NCBI GenBank assembly: GCA_003290165.1
Contig: QNQO01008285.1
Coordinates: 62,001 to 126,000 of the forward strand
From: Berberis thunbergii
Taxonomy: Eukaryota > Streptophyta > Magnoliopsida > Ranunculales > Berberidaceae
Direction: 5' to 3'
DNA length: 64,000 bases
The notes under the pieces were generated by a model. The model ran no database searches and had not been told where the DNA came from. It saw only the letters and a list, made by a program, of their open reading frames with translations. Numbering within the stretch: position 1 is the stretch's first letter; each line of letters opens with the position of its first letter. This document shows, piece after piece, positions 58,106 through 64,000 of this stretch. The position numbers were made by a program, and so were the translations under genes.

Positions 58106-59036
58106 CCTGCCTTGGTAGCCTGGGAGGCAGTCCGGACCCTCCTGGGCACGTGCCTGGGAGGGTGTTTGGCACGTGAACCAAACACCTCGACTCCCTCAAT
58201 CAAAGGTGGCTCTGTTTTCTCAATCAATCTTCATTTTTCATCTAAGTTTCTTAGTTTCAAGCTCTTAAGCAAAAAGAAGTCTTCTTCTTGATTGATTCGA
58301 TCGATCGATCTGTTGTGAAATTCGTTCATCCATGGCAGCTGGATTACTGGGCAAAGCAAACTTCTTGTCTCAACGAGTTCTCTCCTTCTCCGATTGCTTC
58401 TCCAATTCTTCTTCTTCCAATTAGACTTCTTCTTTATCATCTTCTTTGAAGCTTCAACCTCTCGACAGCGAATTTCATGGAAACCCTATCGCTCTGCAGC
58501 AGACTGGAAGGAAATCTCAGAGAGAAAATCTTCAAGCTGTGCCTGTTCATGTTTATTTCCTGTTTTGGGTTCTTTCAAAGATTACAGTGTTGAGATTCAT
58601 CATGGGATTGATTTGTTTAGCATAGGGGTTGTTTAGGAGATGTGTTTAGGGGGTTTTGTGTTTATGATAAAATTTGGATTAGATTTTCTCAAAAGCTATA
58701 AAGATGAGATGCGTAATAGGTTTTCTCTTTTTGGTTCTTTGAAATTTGTTTTAAGATGGGATTCTATGTTTGGACTGCAGATGAGTCTTTGTATTGGAAA
58801 AGCTCATAGATGGTGGCAAAAAAGGGGTTCAACCCAACATGAAAGAAATCACTTCTGCACAAGATCTTCATGAATCATTGTTAAATGCAGGAGATAAGCT
58901 AGTAATAGTGGATTTCTTTTCTTCTGGTTGTGGAGGTTGCAAAGCAGGAGAGGAGAAGCTTAGGTTCACGTGCCAGCCACCCTCCCAGGCACATGCCCAG
59001 AAGGGTCCGAACTGCCTCCCAGACTAACAAGGCGGG
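58106..59036. mobile_element. Inverted-repeat element carrying an ACHT thioredoxin fragment
   Basis: A 74-base arm, CCTGCCTTGGTAGCCTGGGA...GGCACGTGAACC (58106-58179), recurs inverted at 58962-59036 with about 8 mismatches. Between the arms is only the 5' part of a thioredoxin-like gene with its leader. This is the layout of a Pack-type transposon. No flanking target duplication was seen, so the superfamily is open. The right arm abuts the presumed LTR of the Ty3 element. Confidence 0.7.
58332..58952 (+). pseudogene. ACHT/thioredoxin-like 2 gene, 5' fragment
   Basis: Exon 1 (58332 to about 58549) starts MAAGLLGKANFLSQRVLSFS, a Ser-rich chloroplast transit-like leader, with an in-frame TAG near 58422. 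A GTTTAT donor and TGCAG acceptor (to 58780) bound an intron. Exon 2 continues MSLCIGKAHRWW, then in another frame (one extra A in the run near 58820) VQPNMKEITSAQDL, KLVIVDFFSSGCGGCKA. The GCGGCK redox site marks the atypical Cys/His-rich (ACHT) plastid thioredoxins that relay redox signals. The protein stops right after the active site because the inverted arm begins. Non-functional captured fragment. Confidence 0.85.
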
Positions 59037-59507
59037 TGTAAGGACTCAAGGTCAGAGGCCATCCTAATGGTCTCAAAACTCAATGTCTAATGGTCTCAAA
59101 ACTCAATGTTCCCTTTTGAAAAGTGCCCAAATGCTTAGCATCTATATTATAGGGGGAAGGTTTGAGCTCTTGACTGTGAGGACGTGTTGCCTCCATTGCA
59201 TAGTCGGGCCAGACTGTACCGCTAGCATTTTTATTATTTCTTTGCATTGCTTTTCAACTTCAAAACTTGTATTCTCTTCGATCGATAGCATCGAACTAGT
59301 CTTGAGCAACGTCCTTCCGAACGTTCCTCCCCATTGTAACCTATTGAATGTGAATGAGAGCTTTTACTGACTATTGTGCATTGTTATATTGTCTACAGAT
59401 TGTTATTGTGCATTCTCAAGTTAATATTTGTGCCCGTCAAAGTAACTACTCATAGGCTTACTAGTGGATTGGATAACTAGTGCCGCACGGATTACTAGTC
59501 CGTGACA
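59037..59507 (+). repeat. Probable 5' LTR of the chromovirus-like Ty3 element
   Basis: Runs from TGTAAGGACTC to GTCCGTGACA, three bases before the primer site, and begins with TG and ends with CA. The 3' LTR is beyond the window, so the left boundary is inferred. A 20-base direct repeat AATGGTCTCAAAACTCAATG sits near 59070 and 59092. Confidence 0.5.
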
Positions 59508-59509
59508 GT

Positions 59510-59521
59510 TGGTATCAGAGC
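59510..59521 (+). other. Primer-binding site for initiator Met-tRNA
   Basis: TGGTATCAGAGC, the standard plant LTR-retrotransposon primer site complementary to the 3' end of initiator methionine tRNA, 13 bases before the gag ATG. Confidence 0.9.
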
Positions 59522-59534
59522 TAGAGCTTGTTGA

Positions 59535-62500
59535 ATGCAAACCAGGATGCAGGAAATAAATGAGCGACTTAGCGCTATGGAGGAACGACAGACCAGTCGA
59601 ATGCATAGACTGGAAAGCAGAATGGACCAGTTGAACACTTTGGGAGAACAGATTAGTCGGTTGGATGGACTCTTTTCACTGGCAGACAGAGTGGATTCGC
59701 TAGCTGAGCATGTTGATAACTTAGAGGGAAGAACAGTCGCAATGGAAGAGTCGCCTCACCCCACAGCTCAGGTGATGAGTGACTTCCAATTACAGTTGGA
59801 GGACTTATTTGCAAGGGTTGGCTTGCTCACTAAGGCCACAGGGACGACCGATCACCCTAGGATGAAAGTACCCGAGCCAAAGTCATATGCTGGGGCACGA
59901 GATGGGAAGGAGTTAGAGAACTTCTTGTTTGATCTGGAGCAGTATTTTCGCGCGGTGAACCCCGAATCTGAAGAAACCAAGATTACCATGGCGACCATGT
60001 ACTTAGCAGGTGATGCAAAGCTATGGTGGAGAACCAAATATGCAGATATGGAAGAAGGTCGCATCCTTATTAGAACTTGGGCAGACCTCAAGAAGGAGCT
60101 CAGAAATCAATTCTTGCCTGAGAACACTGATTTCTTAGCAAGGAGGAAGCTCCACACCATCAAACAGACAGGCAATATTCGAGACTATGTCCGACAATTC
60201 TCAACTTGCTTGCTAGATATTCGAGACATGTCTGAGAAGGACAAAGTTTTCTGTTTCATGGAACAAGCTCATCCGCTTCTACAAGCAGAATTGCAAAGGC
60301 AGAAGGTGACAGACATTACAAGTGCAATTGCGGCAGCAGAAAGGTTTGGTGATTATATGCCCATGACTGGATCCACTTCGCTCAATCACTCCACAGCTAG
60401 AACTGGCAGTACCAATTCAAGCTCAGGGTCGAATGCTCGCTCACCTCACCAAAATTGGGGAAACTCAAGTCAGAACCGAGGAAACTATAATTCTCGGCCG
60501 TCCAATCAGAATTGGAGTTCCAACAAAAATTGGAATGCCAGCTCCAGCAACTCAAATTATAACAACAAAGGAGGGCAAAACTACTCTGGGCAGTGGAGAC
60601 CATCTGCCCCTGCCCCATGCATTCTTTGCAATAGTAGAGATCACCCAACAGGCAAATGTCCATCCAAACCAGCTCTACACTCATTAATGTCCTTGCTTCA
60701 AGCAGAACCTTCTAACCAGACCGCATCGAGCTCGAACCCCACCAACAGTGAGACCTCCCAAATGGGAGCTCTACGCAAGCTCAATGCCGTCAAAGGAGAA
60801 ATGTATGAGCATCCACACAAGAAGGCTTTACAATACATCGACATCACTATCAATGGGTTCCCCTCCCAAGCATTGTTGGATTCCGGAGCGACAGACAATT
60901 TTATTGCTCCAGATGAAGCTAGACGTGTGGGTCTGAACTTAGAAGGAGATGTGGGTAAGTTGAAAGCTGTCAACTCTGAGGCAATCTCTATCAAGGGTAT
61001 GGCTAGAGCTGTGCCACTACAGGTTGGTCCATGGGAAGGAAGATCAAACTTCTTGGCCGTTCCACTTGATGATTTTAAGGTGATTCTTGGCCAAGAATTC
61101 TTTCGAGGAGCTGCAGCAGGACCATTACCTTTCATGGACTCCTTGGGGTTTTTCGGACCCAGACTACGCATTGTCCCGACCTCAATTCGACCAACAACTC
61201 ATGATAGAATATTGACGGCGCTCCAAGTCAAGAGGGGCTTGGCCAAAGGAGAAGATACATACTTAGCTGTGGCGAAGCTAGAGATGGAAGATGATACTAG
61301 CAAAATCCCTGAAGAAATTGCCCAAGTTATTGCTGATTTCAGCGAAGTGATGCCGAATGAATTGCCAAAGAATCTACCTCCCAGAAGGCTCATTGATCAC
61401 GAAATTGAGTTAGTCCCTGGAGCCAAGCCACCTGCACGTAGTCCATATCGCATGAGCCCTCCAGAGCTGACTGAATTGAGAACACAACTAGATGGCTTGT
61501 TGGAGTCGGGATTCATTCGGCCCTCTAAAGCACCTTATGGAGCACCTGTTCTTTTTCAGCGGAAACATGATGGCAGTCTTCGCCTTTGTGTCGATTATAG
61601 AGCCTTGAACAAAGTCACTATAAAGAACAAGTACCCGCTGCCGCTCATTGCAGATTTATTCGACCAACTTGGATCCGCCAGATACTTCACAAAACTCGAC
61701 TTGAGATCAGGTTACCATCAGGTCCGCATTGCTGCTGGTGATGAACCCAAAACTGCTTGTTCTACTAGATATGGGTCTTATGAGTTCCTAGTAATGCCCT
61801 TCGGCTTGACCAATGCTCCAGCTACATTTTGCACCCTTATGAATGGCCTGTTTCGTCACCTTCTGGACAAGTCTGTAGTTGTCTATCTTGACGACATTGT
61901 GGTTTATAGTGGGACTATAGAAGAACACCTACATCATTTGCGAGAAGTGTTCCAAATCCTTAGGGATAATCATCTCTTTGTCAAGAAGGAAAAGTGCTCA
62001 TTCGGCCAGACCCAGATCAATTTCTTGGGTCATGTTATTGGGAATGGCAAGATTCGGATGGACATGGAGAAAGTCAAGGCAATCCATGATTGGAACTCTC
62101 CCAAGAACGTATCTCAACTACGTTCTTTCCTTGGACTTGCAAACTATTATCGTCGCTTCATAAGGGACTACTCTAAAAGAGCTGTTGCCCTAACAAATTT
62201 GTTGAAGCACGACCGAACATGGGAATGGGATAGGCAGTGTGAAGCTTCATTCCAAGACTTGAAATCGGCCGTGGTGAAAGATCCAGTATTGGCCTTGCCA
62301 GACATCACTAAGCCCTTTGAAGTACAAACAGATGCATCTGATTATGCCTTAGGGGGAGTTTTACTTCAAGATGGTCACCCGGTAGCATATGAGAGTCGAA
62401 AGTTGAATGATACAGAGTCTCGTTACTCAGCTCAGGAAAAGGAATTGCTAGCCATTGTACATTGTTTACGGGTGTGGAGACACTACCTCTTGGGATCTCA

Positions 62501-64000
62501 AGTTCTTGTTAAAACGGATAATGCTGCGGCAAGCCATTTTCTTACTCAGAAGATGCTCACCTCCAAGCAATCTCGATGGCAGGAAAAATTAGCAGAATTT
62601 GACTTAGTATTGGAATACAAGCCAGGGCGCACTAACAATGTAGCTGATGCACTCAGTAGAAGGGCGGACCTTGCAGTGCTAACCCATACCGGTCCGAGCC
62701 ACACCATCTTGGAGAAGATCAAAGTCGGTCTACAGACCGATCCACAAGCGAAGGCGATTACAGAGTTGATCAAGCAGGGCAAAACTCGACGGTTCTGGAT
62801 AAAAGATGGAGCAATACTCACCACTGGTAATCGCCTCTATGTTCCGAGAGCTTCTGGTCTGAGGAAAGAACTTTTGAGAGAATGCCATGACACCCATTGG
62901 GCGGGACATCCAGGTTGGAGACGAACACTTGCATTGCTAGAGAGGGGGTACTATTGGCCACAGATACAGGAAGATGTAATGGCCTATGTTCGAACCTGCC
63001 TTATTTGCCAGCAAGATAAGGTTGAAAGAGATCGACCAGTAGGCTTACTCGAGCCTCTGCCTGTTCCAACTCGCCCTTGGGAAAGTGTTTCTATGGACTT
63101 CATTACGGGGTTACCGAAAGTGGAGGATTTCAGAAGTATCCTTGTAGTTGTCGACCGATTCTCAAAATATGTGACATTTGTGCCAACCGGACTGACTTGC
63201 ACAGCCGAAGATACGGCGCAATTGTTCCTCAAGCATGTCGTTAAGTATTGGGGACTGCCCGAAACATTGTTAGCGACCGTGATGCTCGCTTCACAGGAAA
63301 GTTCTGGAAGGAGTTGTTCAAGCTCTTGGGATCCAAACTTAATATGTCAACAAGCCAACATCCCCAATCCGACGGACAGACTGAGCGCTTTAACTCTATG
63401 CTTGAAGAATATCTTCGCCATTTTGTAAGTGCAAACCAGAAAAATTGGGTGGGACTACTTGATGTTGCACAATTCTGTTTCAACTTACAAAAGAGCTCAG
63501 CTACTCACTCCAGCCCCTTTCAGTTAGTCACCGGTCAGCAACCATTGACACCACATACCGTGCTGACCGGATACCAAGGACCCAGCCCCAGAGCTCTTGA
63601 ATTTGTCAAAGCCTGGCAGAAAAACATTGAAGTTGCTCGAGCCTATCTTGAGAAAGCCTCCCGTCACATGAAGAAATGGGCGGACAAGAAGCGACGAATC
63701 GATCCTTTTGAAGTCGGGGACTTGGTTTTGGTGAAGTTAGATATGTTCAACAAGTATAAACGGACGGCTAGAGCACACAACAATTTGTTTCGCAAGTATG
63801 AGGGACCGGTACAGATTATTGAGAGAGTTGGCAAAGTCTCCTACCGCGTCAAGTTACCACATTGGCTCCGCTTCACCCATCCTGTCTTCCATGCAAGTAA
63901 CTTGAAGTCCTACCATGCCGATGCCGCTGATCCCACAAGAAATGTCTCTACCCGAGCATTGCCTAAACATCCTACTAAGCCAGATCGAGAAGTGGAAGAA
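59535..64000 (+). pseudogene. Ty3/gypsy chromovirus-like gag-pol, one frameshift, runs off window
   Basis: A 1297-codon frame covers gag (1-~360, coiled-coil-like N-terminus), zinc knuckle [14 protein letters not shown] (362-375), protease [10 protein letters not shown] (Asp 449), reverse transcriptase YLDDIVVYS (Asp 786-787), RNase [11 protein letters not shown] (Asp 933) and integrase with its HHCC zinc site (from His1118; CLICQQDK) and first catalytic Asp in SMDFITGLP (1188). Near 63265 one base is missing: the second catalytic Asp segment (VSDRDARF) and the rest, with [12 protein letters not shown] (third residue region) and WADKKRRIDPFEVGDLVLVK, continue in the -1 frame, open to the window end. 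The last residues, DREVEE, are where a chromodomain would begin. This single lesion in an otherwise open frame suggests a young insertion. Confidence 0.92.

Noticed and set aside
1..64000. CRISPR arrays, tRNA or rRNA genes, origins
   Set aside because: Tandem repeats here lack unique spacers of fixed length; no cloverleaf or rRNA sequence was recognised; the DNA is plant nuclear.

Overview
The window is plant nuclear DNA, most likely from a eudicot. Evidence: AT-rich spacers; intron-split gene remnants; plant-type transposons of nearly every class (Mutator, hAT, PIF/Harbinger, CACTA, probable Helitron, L1-type LINE, two Ty3 lineages); and fragments of plant families (POL/PLL-type PP2C, Armadillo-Repeat-Only protein, ACHT thioredoxin, plant mobile domain). 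No operon, CRISPR, rRNA or convincing tRNA was seen. The species cannot be named from the sequence.

Only one gene looks intact and host-like: an intronless AlkA-type HhH-GPD DNA glycosylase at 20431-21300. A decayed partial duplicate lies about 3 kb downstream (24057-24420). A 123-aa antisense ORF at 11348-11719, inside a transposon, is also open. Almost everything else is nested, mostly dead, mobile DNA.

Layout. 0-2.4 kb: PP2C gene remnant, then a CACTA terminus with GCGACGGC subterminal repeats. 4.5-5.3 kb: a ~650-bp repeat (family A) and a foldback. 5.65-13.74 kb: a FAR1-type Mutator-like element (MULE-A) with long degenerate inverted repeats, a broken transposase, a stray methionine aminopeptidase exon and an opposite-strand ORF with a viroplasmin/RNase H1-N-like domain plus a C-terminal membrane segment. 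14.5-18.2 kb: a PIF/Harbinger-type element keeping only its Myb/SANT-like ORF. 19.6-25.7 kb: glycosylase gene, its duplicate and a LINE scrap. 25.7-26.8 kb: a long-TIR element. 27.1-32.3 kb: a second family A copy split by an hAT element and by a 4.1-kb LINE. 33.7-35.8 kb: two hAT elements, one with a captured exon-like segment. 35.95-46.47 kb: MULE-B, bounded by a perfect 9-bp duplication, with a broken transposase plus OTU-protease region on + and a plant-mobile-domain gene on -, itself invaded by two hAT elements, one carrying an ARO fragment and a Helitron-like end. 47.2-49.9 kb: minus-strand Tat-type Ty3 remnant. 50.9-53.2 kb: LINE scrap, Helitron-like end and a short non-autonomous relative of MULE-B. 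56.2 kb: a MITE. 58.1-59.0 kb: an inverted-repeat element holding an ACHT thioredoxin fragment. 59.0-64.0 kb: a chromovirus-like Ty3 element with one frameshift, running off the window.

The most interesting pattern is that both large Mutator elements have the MuDR-like layout (transposase from one end, a second gene from the other end on the opposite strand), but with different, unexpected second genes: a viroplasmin-like membrane-anchored protein in MULE-A and a plant-mobile-domain protein in MULE-B. Several smaller elements (hAT-5, hAT-3, the 58-59 kb element) also carry host gene pieces.
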